Shown one piece after another: positions 34,895 through 43,743 of a DNA stretch of 64,000 nt. Below the pieces are notes generated by a model that did no database searches, had not been told where the DNA came from, and worked only from the letters and a program-made list of their open reading frames with translations. A program made the translations under genes and the position numbers. Numbering within the stretch: the first letter of the stretch is position 1; each line of letters begins with the position of its first letter. The DNA is from Kiloniella laminariae (GTDB lineage: Bacteria; Pseudomonadota; Alphaproteobacteria; Kiloniellales; Kiloniellaceae). The stretch lies in contig NZ_JAPWGY010000003.1 of assembly GCF_027214005.1 (NCBI RefSeq), positions 558,001 through 622,000 on the forward strand, given 5' to 3'.

Positions 34895-35179
34895 CTAGAT
34901 CCGCTCTAAAAAACGGACCTTCTTGTCGCTGATCCAGTCGCTGACTAACTGATTAAAAGCAGCAAAGTGATCTGATTTGAGATGAAGGTTAAAGTCCTGG
35001 GCTGTGCTGTAGAGTTCATAGAGAAAGAACCTCAGTTTGTCTTGGGGGTCGACACAAACATCAAAGACCTTGCAGTTGTTTTCCTTGTGCAGGGAGGCCT
35101 GGGCCTGGATCAGAACTGCGGCGCGAAACTTTTCCTCACAGCCGGGTTTGATCGTGAAGTCGACAAGAACTGTGTACAT
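34895..35179 (-). CDS. ABM-domain protein, LsrG-like
   Basis: A 94-residue dimeric alpha-beta barrel protein. The sequence runs MYTVLVDFTIKPGCEEKFRAAV to SDWISDKKVRFLERI, with CVDPQDKLRFFLYELYSTAQDFNLHLKSDHFAAF in the middle. The start is the ATG at 35179 with GGGAAAA upstream; the longer frame overlaps the aldolase gene. It is the last gene after the kinase and aldolase on the minus strand. LsrG-like enzymes break down modified sugar phosphates, so a related step in this locus is plausible. Confidence 0.82.
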   Translation of the reverse strand: MYTVLVDFTIKPGCEEKFRAAVLIQAQASLHKENNCKVFDVCVDPQDKLRFFLYELYSTAQDFNLHLKSDHFAAFNQLVSDWISDKKVRFLERI

Positions 35180-35258
35180 GATTGTTTTCCCGAGTTGGTT
35201 TGGTTTTGGGATATTGCTTCTGATGTTGTGAGAACTGTGAGTTTTTTCTTTGCGGGCT

Positions 35259-35957
35259 TTAGTCCGGGGAGGAATTGGCAAAGGCCTTTCCACTGCCATA
35301 GCCTTTGTTGAATTTTTCCAGGGCTTCATCCATTTCGTTCTTGCCGAGAATAACCGCCCCACCTGCAACCAGGGTGCGCCAGTAAACATCACATAGTGTT
35401 TCGACTTCCATAGCCATGGAGAGGGCCTGTTTTAATGTTCCACCCAGGGCGATGAGCCCGTGATTGGCAAGCAGGCAGGCCTTGCGGTCCTGCAGAGCTG
35501 TAACGGCAAGATCGGACAGTTCTTTGGTCGCGAAGGTCGCATAGGGTGCACAGCGAATGGTATCTCCGCCGGTAATGCCGATCATGTAGTGAAAGGACGG
35601 AACATCCTTTCGCAGGCAGGCGATGGTCATGGCGGCTTTGCCATGGGTATGGACGATGGCATTTATTTCGGGGCGGGCGGTGAAAATATCCTGGTGAAAG
35701 CGCCATTCACTGGAGGGCTTTCGCAACCTGTTTGGGCTTTCATGGCTGCCATCAGGGTGTTTGAGAACGATGTCTTCGGGGGTGATGTCCTCATAGGCGA
35801 TGCCTGAAGGAGTGATGAGAAAACCGTCTTGGACCCGTATACTGGCGTTGCCAGAGGTTCCCTGGTTGATGCCGATCCGGTTCATCTCAAGAACTGTATT
35901 GATCAGTTCCTGGCGTTGTTCGTTCGATTGACTGTTCATCTTGTCAGACCTGTTCAT
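35259..35957 (-). CDS. otnC: Class II aldolase/adducin family (3-oxo-tetronate-4-phosphate decarboxylase-like)
   Basis: A 232-residue FucA/AraD-fold protein. Zn-binding His residues are visible in HTHGKAAMTIACL and in ANHGLIALGG. In acid-sugar pathways the close relatives decarboxylate 3-oxo-tetronate 4-phosphate made by the DUF1537 kinase, which is the preceding gene here. Its ATG overlaps the kinase stop by four bases (ATGA), showing translational coupling. The otnC name rests on this context; other class II aldolases are possible. Confidence 0.82.
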   Translation of the reverse strand: MNRSDKMNSQSNEQRQELINTVLEMNRIGINQGTSGNASIRVQDGFLITPSGIAYEDITPEDIVLKHPDGSHESPNRLRKPSSEWRFHQDIFTARPEINAIVHTHGKAAMTIACLRKDVPSFHYMIGITGGDTIRCAPYATFATKELSDLAVTALQDRKACLLANHGLIALGGTLKQALSMAMEVETLCDVYWRTLVAGGAVILGKNEMDEALEKFNKGYGSGKAFANSSPD

Positions 35958-37234
35958 TTCACTGAATTGGCAATGGCAAAGGCCTTGAGGAAAAAATTTT
36001 CACCACCAAAATTACCGGATTTCAGGGCAAGAGCGAGAGGATCGGGGCCCGTGCTTCTGGTCCAGGGAACACCGGGATCTATTTCTGGTCCGATTTCCAT
36101 GGATGATATACCCAGAGCATTTATGACGGCCCCGGAAGTCTCCCCTCCGGCAACAACAAAACGTTTGACGCCGCTGTTTCTCAAGCATTTTGCAATCTGC
36201 CCTAGGGTTTGTTCAATCATGTCTCCACTTTCCATCCTGCCATGGGTATGTTGGGTTTCGGCCACCTGTGCTGCAGGGGCCGAAGAGTAAATCATGACCG
36301 GTGTTCCTGGTTCTATTACTGCCTGTGCCCAGTGCAGGGCTTGCTCCACGACTGGCGCGCCATCAAGAATGGCCCGGGGATCAAGCTGAAAATGGGGCAG
36401 GTGGGCTTTGGCAAATTCAATCTGTGCCAAAGTGGCTTCTGAACAACTGCCGGAGAGGATTGCTTCTGTACCTGCTGGGAAAACAAATCGGGGCGCCCTT
36501 TGTTGGTGAGGCATCAACCCTGCGGCGCGGTAATTGTCGGGCAGGCCCTGTGCAAGAGCTGAGCCGCCAGTCACCAGAATCATATCCTTGCAGGCCTGTC
36601 CGATAGATCTGAGATGATGATCGTCCAGGGCGTCAATAATTGCGATTGTCCGGCCTGTTCCCTGATTTTGTGTGAGAGCATCGACAATCGCGCCGGGACC
36701 TCTGCTAACATCTTCAAAGGTAATATTGTTGATGTAAGAGGTTGATTGACTGGAAAGGACCCGGTTGAGGTTTGGATCGGTCATGGGAGTCAGGGGGTGA
36801 TTGCGCAGAGATGATTCTGATAAGAGGCCTTCATTAACGAAGAGATATCCCTTGTAAACGCTGCGACCGTTTTCCGGAAAAGCAGGACAGGCGATGGTGC
36901 TATTGCAGGACAGTTTCTCCATGAGTGCATCGGTTACAGGGCCGATGTTTCCTTCGGAAGTGGAATCAAAGGTCGAGCAATACTTGAAGAAGATCTGCCC
37001 TGCCCCTGCTGCGCGGAGCCAAGCGCAGGTTTTGACTGACATCTCGATAGCTTTGGCAGCGGGGATCGTACGTGATTTTAACGCAACAACAACGGCTTCA
37101 GCACTAGGAAGTGGTGTGTTTTCATCGGGAACGCCAACAATCTGTACTGTTTTCATGCCTTCACGGACCAGAATCATGGCCAGATCGGTCGCCCCGGTCA
37201 GGTCATCAGCAATACAGCCGAGTATAATGCTCAT
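35954..37234 (-). CDS. otnK: Four-carbon acid-sugar kinase (DUF1537)
   Basis: A 426-residue kinase of the DUF1537 family that phosphorylates acid sugars such as 3-oxo-tetronate. The N-terminal domain starts with CIADDLTGATDLAM (about residues 7-20) and the C-terminal nucleotide-binding domain has GGETSGAV (363-370). The start has AAGGTGAAAA upstream. Related kinases act on D-threonate or 3-oxo-isoapionate, so the true substrate is open. It is coupled to otnC, then the ABM gene, and faces the lactonase gene across the shared operator. Confidence 0.88.
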   Translation of the reverse strand: MSIILGCIADDLTGATDLAMILVREGMKTVQIVGVPDENTPLPSAEAVVVALKSRTIPAAKAIEMSVKTCAWLRAAGAGQIFFKYCSTFDSTSEGNIGPVTDALMEKLSCNSTIACPAFPENGRSVYKGYLFVNEGLLSESSLRNHPLTPMTDPNLNRVLSSQSTSYINNITFEDVSRGPGAIVDALTQNQGTGRTIAIIDALDDHHLRSIGQACKDMILVTGGSALAQGLPDNYRAAGLMPHQQRAPRFVFPAGTEAILSGSCSEATLAQIEFAKAHLPHFQLDPRAILDGAPVVEQALHWAQAVIEPGTPVMIYSSAPAAQVAETQHTHGRMESGDMIEQTLGQIAKCLRNSGVKRFVVAGGETSGAVINALGISSMEIGPEIDPGVPWTRSTGPDPLALALKSGNFGGENFFLKAFAIANSVK

Positions 37235-37404
37235 TTTTCACCTTTTGTCGTCATTTTGTGCGTCGGGTTGTGCGTCGGGTTTCTTTTTTCTTTTCTTGCT
37301 GCCTTCTGTGGGCATCGCCCTATAGTGTGCCTAAAGAGCTGTATCAAAAGATTGGCAAGGGTAAGGCGTAGCACAGTGTATTGAACGGTAATTATTCACT
37401 GTAA

Positions 37405-37422
37405 ATTAATGTATACGTTAAT
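37405..37422. promoter_or_regulatory. Palindromic operator between otnK and the lactonase gene
   Basis: An 18-bp near-perfect palindrome ATTAATGTATACGTTAAT lies in the 310-bp divergent spacer. A near-identical site occurs at 43484-43501 in the other divergent spacer of the locus. It fits the size and symmetry of a GntR/FadR-type operator, probably for the regulator at 39665. Confidence 0.75.
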
Positions 37423-37544
37423 AAATATGTTTTGCAATTTATTTTTGCCGGGTTTAGGCTGCTGTCAAGAAAGAGAATAGAGAAAGTCAGGTGTGCTCTG
37501 TTACCTGGAGCCCGCTATAACAGAGGTAGAGAAAGCAGCTGAAA

Positions 37545-38570
37545 ATGATTCCACTTGATTCCATCACTCGAGTTGGCAACGGGTTAAACCGCCCGGAATG
37601 TGTCTTGGCAACGGCAAACGGGCGACTGTATACGGCAAGTTGGAAGGGGGGGGTGAATATTATTGAGGCCGATGGCAGTCAATGGGATCTTCTGCCTCGG
37701 GACAGGAACCTGGATCTGAAGCCGAACGGTATTTGTCTCATGCCTGACGGAGCAGTCCTGATTGCTCACCTTGGGTCGACAGATGGGGGAGTGTACCGGA
37801 TTGATGATGCAGGAGAAGTTACGCCCTTTTGTCTGGAGGTTGATGGAGAGCCACTGCCGCCGACGAATTATGTTCATCTTGACGATAAGGGACGGGTGTG
37901 GATCACCGTCAGCACACGCCAAATTCCGCGGGCGCTGGGATATCGGCCAGATGTCAGAGACGGTTTTGTGGTGCTGGTGGATAAGGGTATCGCCCGCATT
38001 GTGGCAGATGGTCTGGGCTATACCAATGAATGTTTGGTGCATCCGGATGGCAAGCGTCTGCTGGTGAACGAGACTTTTGCCCGCAAGCTGGTCAGTTTTG
38101 ATATTGATGAGCAGGGTAATTTGTCCGACAAGACTACCCTTGCTGAATTTTCGGCCGGGACCTATCCCGACGGAATGACTTTTGATACCGACGGCGGGAT
38201 CTGGATTACCTCTATTGTCAGTAACAGGGTGATCCGTATTGCGATAGATGGCACCCAGACAATTGTTATAGAAGATAATGATCCGGAAAAGATCTTGTGG
38301 ATCGAAGAAGCTTTCCAGAAGGGCGAGATGGGACGCCCCCATCTGGACAATGTCTTCAGCCGGAAACTAAAAAATGTTTCGAGCCTGGCGTTTGGTGGTC
38401 AGGACCTTAAAACGGGATACCTCGGGTGCTTGCTGGATAATTGCATCTATAGCTTTGTTTCTGATCACAGCGGCCATACCCCAACGCACTGGAACTTTGT
38501 CGGACCAGAACATAAAGGCAATGCCGACATCGACGCCAGCATCAAAGAGGGGGTGAAGCTTGAGGGTTAA
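37545..38570 (+). CDS. SMP-30/gluconolactonase-like lactonase
   Basis: A 341-residue six-bladed beta-propeller of the SMP-30/LRE family. Repeats and metal ligands show in GNGLNRPECVL, NGICLMPDGAVLIAHLG, YTNECLVHPDGKRLLVNETF and AGTYPDGMTFDTDGGIWI. Such enzymes open sugar lactones to aldonates, using divalent metal. The start is ATG 37545. The dehydrogenase gene overlaps its end by 11 bases, so lactone formation and hydrolysis are paired here. Confidence 0.88.
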   Translation: MIPLDSITRVGNGLNRPECVLATANGRLYTASWKGGVNIIEADGSQWDLLPRDRNLDLKPNGICLMPDGAVLIAHLGSTDGGVYRIDDAGEVTPFCLEVDGEPLPPTNYVHLDDKGRVWITVSTRQIPRALGYRPDVRDGFVVLVDKGIARIVADGLGYTNECLVHPDGKRLLVNETFARKLVSFDIDEQGNLSDKTTLAEFSAGTYPDGMTFDTDGGIWITSIVSNRVIRIAIDGTQTIVIEDNDPEKILWIEEAFQKGEMGRPHLDNVFSRKLKNVSSLAFGGQDLKTGYLGCLLDNCIYSFVSDHSGHTPTHWNFVGPEHKGNADIDASIKEGVKLEG

Positions 38571-39600
38571 GTCGGAAAAGCTTCGTGTTGCAACCGTCGG
38601 CACCGGTTATTTCAGTCGCTTCCAGTATGCGGCCTGGGACAGACTTCCGGAAGTAGAACTGGTCGCGATCTGTAACCGCAGTCCTGAAGCCGCCCGGGAA
38701 CTGGCGGAGAGATACAGTATCGGCAAAACCTATCAGGATTTTGAATTGATGCTGGATGAAGTCTGGCCGGATCTGGTGGATATCATTACACCGCCAACAA
38801 CCCATACAGCCTATGTTCGTGCTGCCGTTCAGCGGGGGATTCCCGTGATCTGCCAGAAGCCTTTCACACCATCGATTTCCGAAGCGCGCGTGTTGACAGA
38901 ATTCATTGAAAGCAAACAGGCAAAAGTTATTATTCACGAGAATTTTCGTTTCCAGCCTTGGTATCTCAAGCTGAAAGAGCTATTGAATCGGGATGTTCTG
39001 GGGGAACTCTATCAGATCAGCTATTGCCTGAGGCCAGGCGATGGGCAGGGACCTGAGGCTTATCTGGACCGACAGCCATATTTCCAGCAGATGGAACGGT
39101 TACTGGTGCATGAAACAGCCGTGCACCTGATTGATGTATTCCGTTTTCTTTTCGGGGAAATCAGCTCGATCTATGCTGATTTGCGTCGAATTAATCCTGT
39201 CATCAGGGGGGAGGATGCCGGTATTCTTTTGTTTGAGTTTCAGAACACAACTCGTGGTGTGTTCGATGGAAACCGTTTGAGTGATCATGCGGCGCAGAAC
39301 CACCGCCTGACCATGGGGGAGATGTGTATTGAGGGGGCGGCAGGCACTCTGTCACTTGATGGCAGCGGCGACCTCTTTTTGCGTAAACATGGTGCAAGGG
39401 GGCGTGTTCGTGTTGATTATGACTGGCAGGATCGGGATTTCGGTGGTGATTGTGTTTTTAATCTACAGCGTCACGTGGTCGATCATCTGTTACGGGGCAC
39501 CGAGGTTATGAACGTGGCCCGTGATTACCTTGTTAATGTGGAAATAGCTGAAGCAGCCTATCTCTCACACGCGCAAGGGAAGAGAATCTCTTTGCCATGA
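38560..39600 (+). CDS. Gfo/Idh/MocA-type oxidoreductase
   Basis: A 346-residue NAD(P)-dependent sugar or polyol dehydrogenase. The Rossmann motif is VGTGYFSRFQYAAW (near residue 12), the conserved Lys is in QKPFTPSISEA, and the later HETAVHLIDVFRFLFGEI is the family's catalytic helix. It starts with TTG at 38560 (GGGGG with six bases of spacing), overlapping the lactonase stop. It probably oxidises a sugar to the lactone that the preceding enzyme opens. Confidence 0.88.
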   Translation: MRVKSEKLRVATVGTGYFSRFQYAAWDRLPEVELVAICNRSPEAARELAERYSIGKTYQDFELMLDEVWPDLVDIITPPTTHTAYVRAAVQRGIPVICQKPFTPSISEARVLTEFIESKQAKVIIHENFRFQPWYLKLKELLNRDVLGELYQISYCLRPGDGQGPEAYLDRQPYFQQMERLLVHETAVHLIDVFRFLFGEISSIYADLRRINPVIRGEDAGILLFEFQNTTRGVFDGNRLSDHAAQNHRLTMGEMCIEGAAGTLSLDGSGDLFLRKHGARGRVRVDYDWQDRDFGGDCVFNLQRHVVDHLLRGTEVMNVARDYLVNVEIAEAAYLSHAQGKRISLP

Positions 39601-39664
39601 TCGGTTGAGGCTCTTGATTTTAGGTATTTACTTGTTAAAACAAAGAAACAGGGAGAGGAAGTGA

Positions 39665-40360
39665 ATGCCAGGAAAAGCTGTCAGAAAAAAAGTCAAGGCA
39701 CCCAAAGTATCCCTTACAGACAAGGCCTATGCCGATCTCAAGCGACGGATTTTGGATAACGAGATCATGGCTGGCGAACAGCTGCTTGAATCTGAACTGG
39801 CTGACCTTTTGAAAATGAGCCGGACACCAACCCGCGAGGCGATGATGCGTCTGGAGGCGGAAGGATTCGTCGAGGTGCGCCCGCGCCATGGTATGAAGGT
39901 CAAGCCGATCTCGATCCTGGATATGAAAGAGATCTATGCACTGCTGACCGGGCTTGAATCTACCGCGGCCTGGCAGGCGGCAGAACGTGATCAGACGGAT
40001 GCAGATATCAAGGCGTTGCGTGATAGTGTTGCAGAGATGGATCTGGCGCTGAAGAACCATGATCTTCGGGCTTGGGCTGTGGCTGATGAAACCTTTCACA
40101 AGTTACTGGTCAATATGAGTGGCAACCGGAGACTGATCGAGTTGGTCAGCCGATTCATTGATCAATCACACCGAGTCAGGATGTTAACGCTTAAATTGCG
40201 TCCTTTGCCGTCCCAATCGAATGAGGACCATGGGGCTGTTGTCTCGGCAATCGAGAACAAGGATTCTGAGTTGGCCCGTCGGATCCACCGCATTCACCGT
40301 GAAAAAGCGGGGCGACTCATGGTAGAACTGCTTGAAAGCCACGGTCTGACCCAACTGTGA
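39665..40360 (+). CDS. GntR-family (FadR subfamily) regulator
   Basis: A 231-residue GntR regulator. The winged helix-turn-helix (residues ~18-85) includes ESELADLLKMSRTPTREAMMRLEAEGFVEVRPRHGMKV. The C-terminal all-helical FCD ligand domain has the DETFHKLLVNMSGN metal/ligand region. It lies at the centre of the acid-sugar locus, 65 bases after the dehydrogenase gene, and is the natural candidate to bind the two matched palindromes. An acid-sugar or phosphate intermediate is the likely ligand. Confidence 0.92.
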   Translation: MPGKAVRKKVKAPKVSLTDKAYADLKRRILDNEIMAGEQLLESELADLLKMSRTPTREAMMRLEAEGFVEVRPRHGMKVKPISILDMKEIYALLTGLESTAAWQAAERDQTDADIKALRDSVAEMDLALKNHDLRAWAVADETFHKLLVNMSGNRRLIELVSRFIDQSHRVRMLTLKLRPLPSQSNEDHGAVVSAIENKDSELARRIHRIHREKAGRLMVELLESHGLTQL

Positions 40361-40375
40361 AATTGATTTTATTGT

Positions 40376-40413
40376 AAAAAGGCCCTGCAAGCTTCATCTT
40401 GCAGGGCCTTTTT
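40376..40413. terminator. Bidirectional terminator between GntR gene and dctM
   Basis: A perfect 15-bp inverted repeat (AAAAAGGCCCTGCAA and its complement, 8-base loop) gives a T run on either strand. It lies between convergent gene ends. Confidence 0.93.
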
Positions 40414-40431
40414 ACGTGGCTTTTTTACGGG

Positions 40432-41715
40432 TTATCTAAAAAAGTGGACTAATGTCATCGAGACTGCAGGAACATATGTCACCAGCAGCAATGCAGAGAT
40501 GGCAACAAGATAAAGTGGTGCCATTGCGCGGGCAATGGAGAGCACACCGACACCTGAAATCCGGGAGGCAACATAGAGGGTTGCGCCAACGGGTGGTGTA
40601 AAGAGGCCAACAGCGACATTACAGGTCATGATGACGCCGAGATGAACCGGATCAACCCCGAACGTTAGTGCCGTGGGGATGAATAGCGGTGCTGTCAAAA
40701 GGATGGCAGGTACGGGATCCAACACCAGCCCGAGAACCAGTAAAACGAGGTTTACAAGGAGAAGAAAGGTAAAGGGACTGGACGAGACAGCTTGAACAAA
40801 TTCCACAAGGATCTGCGGCAGTTGTTCGAGTGTGATCAACCAGCCCAGAACACTTGTTGCGCCGATCACTACCATGACAATGGCACTGGTGACAAAGGAA
40901 TCAATCATTAGCTTGGGAAGGTCACGCAGACTAAAATCCCGATAGATAACGACTGTCACGATGAAACCATAGACCACGGCAACGGCTGCGGCTTCAGTCG
41001 GGGTGACGAGACCACCGAAAATGCCGCCAAGGATAAGAACCGGCATAAAAAGCGCGGGCGCCGAGCCAGTGAAGGCGTGCCAAAGTTCTTTCTGGCTTGT
41101 TTTTAATCCGCCGGGGTCGCAGCCGGTTTTCTTACCCACATGATAACAAACGCCCATAAAAAACAGGCCAAAAATTAAACCCGGGATAATACCGGCAATA
41201 AAAAGATCTGCGACCGAGACATTACCGACAAAACCATAAATCAGCATGGGGATTGAAGGTGGAATAATGATTCCGATCGTGCCGGCTGCGGCAACCAGTC
41301 CGCCCGCGAAAGCCTTTGAATAGCCCTGCTTTGCCATGTTGGGGATCATTACCGAGCCGATAGCTGCAGAATCGGCGATTGCAGAGCCTGAAATTCCGCC
41401 AAAAAGCATGGAAGCGCCAACAACAACAAAACCAAGGCCACCGGGGAGGAAACCAAAGGCGGCTTTGGCGAAGTCGATAATTCTTTGTCCGACCCCGCCA
41501 CGTCCCATGAGTTCCCCGGCGACAATGAATAGGGGAATGGCGATAAAGTGGTTTGGTTCAACGCCGCCGATGAGGTTTAGAAATACTGCCTGCAAGGGAT
41601 ATCCCAGATCAAAGACAAAAATGGGCAAGATGGCTGTGACGATGATGGCCCAAACCAGAGGTACGCCTAAAAAGATCGTGCCAAGGAAAACCAGGCAAAT
41701 AAATAGTAAGATCAC
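40432..41715 (-). CDS. dctM: TRAP transporter large permease DctM
   Basis: A 427-residue integral membrane protein of the TRAP-T large subunit (DctM) type, with about 12 helices. Conserved segments include PLFIVAGELMGRGG, GGISGSAIADSAAIGSVMIPNM and the internal AAAGTIGIIIPPSIPMLIYG. It works with DctQ and the binding protein in Na+-driven uptake of acidic sugars or carboxylates. The GTG at 41715 overlaps the dctQ stop (GTGA). Confidence 0.95.
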   Translation of the reverse strand: MILLFICLVFLGTIFLGVPLVWAIIVTAILPIFVFDLGYPLQAVFLNLIGGVEPNHFIAIPLFIVAGELMGRGGVGQRIIDFAKAAFGFLPGGLGFVVVGASMLFGGISGSAIADSAAIGSVMIPNMAKQGYSKAFAGGLVAAAGTIGIIIPPSIPMLIYGFVGNVSVADLFIAGIIPGLIFGLFFMGVCYHVGKKTGCDPGGLKTSQKELWHAFTGSAPALFMPVLILGGIFGGLVTPTEAAAVAVVYGFIVTVVIYRDFSLRDLPKLMIDSFVTSAIVMVVIGATSVLGWLITLEQLPQILVEFVQAVSSSPFTFLLLVNLVLLVLGLVLDPVPAILLTAPLFIPTALTFGVDPVHLGVIMTCNVAVGLFTPPVGATLYVASRISGVGVLSIARAMAPLYLVAISALLLVTYVPAVSMTLVHFFR

Positions 41716-42251
41716 TCGTAATCCTCCCAATCCCGGGTGCCGGTGTTTTTTACACAGACCGGGCCTGCGCCATGACGTATATCGAGGTAAAAATTGTAGA
41801 GGTGAAAAATCAGGGTGAACAAAATACCGACAGGCAAGGCTGCATACAGAAAGCCGACAGGCCAGTAGAGAACCGTGGTTTTTTGCGCCCAGGTATGCAG
41901 CGAGATATTGTACCCGTGATAAATGAGGCTGATCAGCAACAAGGTGATGAACAGATTGATTGCAATTTCCAGCAAATGCTTAAATTTTGGAGAGAAGAGG
42001 TTGTCAACAATTTCGGTGACACGCATATGCGCACCGCGTGCCGTTGCCGCTGCGCATCCCATGAAGGTCAGCCACAGTAGTAGAAAAGCAGTAATTTCCA
42101 GCGACCAGGCCAGGTCGAAACCTGCCGCACCACGCAAGACCACATTTGTGAAAATGAGGATGAGGACAGCCAACCCGCCGATGGCGAGAAACAGGTCAAT
42201 AAATGTACTGAGATTTTTCAGTACCAATGGGTATCTGTCTCGATAGTCCAC
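41712..42251 (-). CDS. dctQ: TRAP transporter small permease DctQ
   Basis: A 179-residue four-helix membrane protein of the DctQ family. It contains WSLEITAFLLLWLTFMGCAAATARGAHMRVTEIVDNL, typical of the small subunit. The start is a GTG at 42251 with GGGAGCTATCACT upstream; an upstream ATG at 42320 lies inside the stem of the attenuator and was rejected. It couples to dctM by a four-base overlap. Confidence 0.9.
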   Translation of the reverse strand: MDYRDRYPLVLKNLSTFIDLFLAIGGLAVLILIFTNVVLRGAAGFDLAWSLEITAFLLLWLTFMGCAAATARGAHMRVTEIVDNLFSPKFKHLLEIAINLFITLLLISLIYHGYNISLHTWAQKTTVLYWPVGFLYAALPVGILFTLIFHLYNFYLDIRHGAGPVCVKNTGTRDWEDYE

Positions 42252-42281
42252 AGTGATAGCTCCCGACGACTTTTCTGGGTG

Positions 42282-42321
42282 AAAAAATGCGCGCCCGTTT
42301 TCCGAATAACAGGCGCGCATT
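42282..42321 (-). terminator. Terminator or attenuator between dctP and dctQ
   Basis: On the minus strand a perfect 10-bp GC-rich stem (AATGCGCGCC with its complement, 16-base loop) is followed by TTTTTTC. It sits inside the dctPQM operon after dctP, so it should lower dctQM expression relative to dctP, as is common for binding-protein operons. Confidence 0.88.
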
Positions 42322-42331
42322 GTTCATTGTG

Positions 42332-43354
42332 CTATTGAGTAGGGAATTTGGTGCGAATGGCTTCTGCATCGGCAAGAATCTTGGCAACATCATCGCCGTA
42401 GATGTCTTTGGCTTTTGCGTAGACGGACTTGACGGCTTCACGGAAAGGGCCAATTTCTGGGGCGACGACAGTAGCGCCTGCAGCTTTCATTTCCTCTATC
42501 TGGCTATCGACAGAATCACGTACCAGCTTACGGCTGAACTCAGAAGATTCTTTCGCGGCTTTTTTGATGGCTTTCCGGTCTTCTTCGGAAAGTTTCTGCC
42601 AGGTCTGTTCGGAAATCGTTAACGGGAGCGGACTGTATACATGGCGAGTTAGCGTGATGTATGGAGCTACTTCATAAAATCTCAGGGATTTGATGGTGTC
42701 TACCGGGTTTTCCTGTCCATTTACTACACCTTGTTGGATCGAGAGATAGACGTCAGTGATTGGCATGACAACAGTTTGGAAGCCGATTGCTTCCATGGTC
42801 CAGCGGATCATGTCGTTTGGATAGACACGCATCTTCTGACCTTCTGCATCTTTGGGTGAATTCAGAGGTGATGTAGTGGTGAAGCTTCTGAAGCCAGCTT
42901 CCCAAGTTGAAAGTACGCGAAAACCTTTTTCCGGCAGCTTGTCAAACTCGCCTTTTAACCAGGCCGAATTATCATAAAGCTCCCAACCTTGCTCGTAACT
43001 ATCAACGAGAAATGGCATAGCTGTCAGATTGAGCGTTGGCATGTGAGTTGCGTAACTGCCTGTTGCGGAAACTGTAAAATCGACACCGCCGAGTTGAAGT
43101 TGTTCGATTGCTTTGGGATCATTTGCCAATTGACCTGCAGGATAGATCCGAACTTTATACCGTCCTTCGGTATACTCGCTGACCTTTGCAGCAAAGACCT
43201 CTGCTGCGGCCTGTCTGGACCCTCCGGGGTTGTCAGTATGGCTGAAGCGCAGGATTGTTTCTGCAGATGCAGTCCCCGACATCAGCAAGGCAGATCCGAG
43301 GATCGTTGCGGCAGTAACTGTCCCGATCGTGATTTTCTTCCAGTCTTTAAACAT
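42332..43354 (-). CDS. dctP: TRAP transporter substrate-binding protein DctP
   Basis: A 340-residue periplasmic binding protein of the DctP family. A signal peptide ends at SGTASA before ETILRFSHTDNPGG. The fold region SIQQGVVNGQENPVDTI carries the conserved central helix, and the Arg-binding region for carboxylates is in MRVYPNDMIRWTMEAIG. The ligand should be the acid sugar or precursor fed into the locus. The start has GGGAGGAAACAC. It is transcribed from the divergent spacer that holds the second palindrome. Confidence 0.94.
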   Translation of the reverse strand: MFKDWKKITIGTVTAATILGSALLMSGTASAETILRFSHTDNPGGSRQAAAEVFAAKVSEYTEGRYKVRIYPAGQLANDPKAIEQLQLGGVDFTVSATGSYATHMPTLNLTAMPFLVDSYEQGWELYDNSAWLKGEFDKLPEKGFRVLSTWEAGFRSFTTTSPLNSPKDAEGQKMRVYPNDMIRWTMEAIGFQTVVMPITDVYLSIQQGVVNGQENPVDTIKSLRFYEVAPYITLTRHVYSPLPLTISEQTWQKLSEEDRKAIKKAAKESSEFSRKLVRDSVDSQIEEMKAAGATVVAPEIGPFREAVKSVYAKAKDIYGDDVAKILADAEAIRTKFPTQ

Positions 43355-43483
43355 GTGTTTCCTCCCTTGGTAACGGCTTTTTGCCGCCTGTTTTGAATCG
43401 TGAATTGGGGTGTTGAATTGAGCCCGGCGTCTTTATGACTTCATAATTACAGTATATTTGATAAAAAATATGTCAATGAATAT

Positions 43484-43501
43484 GTTGACGTATACATTAA
43501 T
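43484..43501. promoter_or_regulatory. Palindromic operator between dctP and the dehydrogenase gene
   Basis: GTTGACGTATACATTAAT, in the 389-bp divergent spacer, matches 16 of 18 bases to the reverse complement of the palindrome at 37405-37422. A partial third copy (ATTAATAGTATAC) lies at 43509-43521. This supports joint control of transport and catabolism by one regulator. The rest of the spacer holds no gene. Confidence 0.75.
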
Positions 43502-43743
43502 TGTTTTATTAATAGTATACAGACAGAGCAACAGCGGAAATCAGGTTTGAAACAGCCGCGTTGTGTTTTTGTGGAAATCTTGGCCGGAGCCGGGGGAATA
43601 CAGTTATAGAACAGGCTTTATTATCGCCATTAATCAAAAAGGCCGTACAAGAAACCAGATGGCCTGTTCTGTAAGGTTTCAAAGTCAGAATTGTATTACG
43701 TGGATTTCCATTCTTTATTTATACAACAAGCAGGATACCGACT

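Noticed and set aside
35180-35392. Longer ABM-like frame overlapping the aldolase gene
   Set aside because: The extra 71 residues overlap otnC out of frame; the ATG at 35179 gives a normal ABM domain.
42252-42320. dctQ start at ATG 42320
   Set aside because: That ATG lies in the stem of the attenuator; the GTG at 42251 has a better ribosome-binding site.
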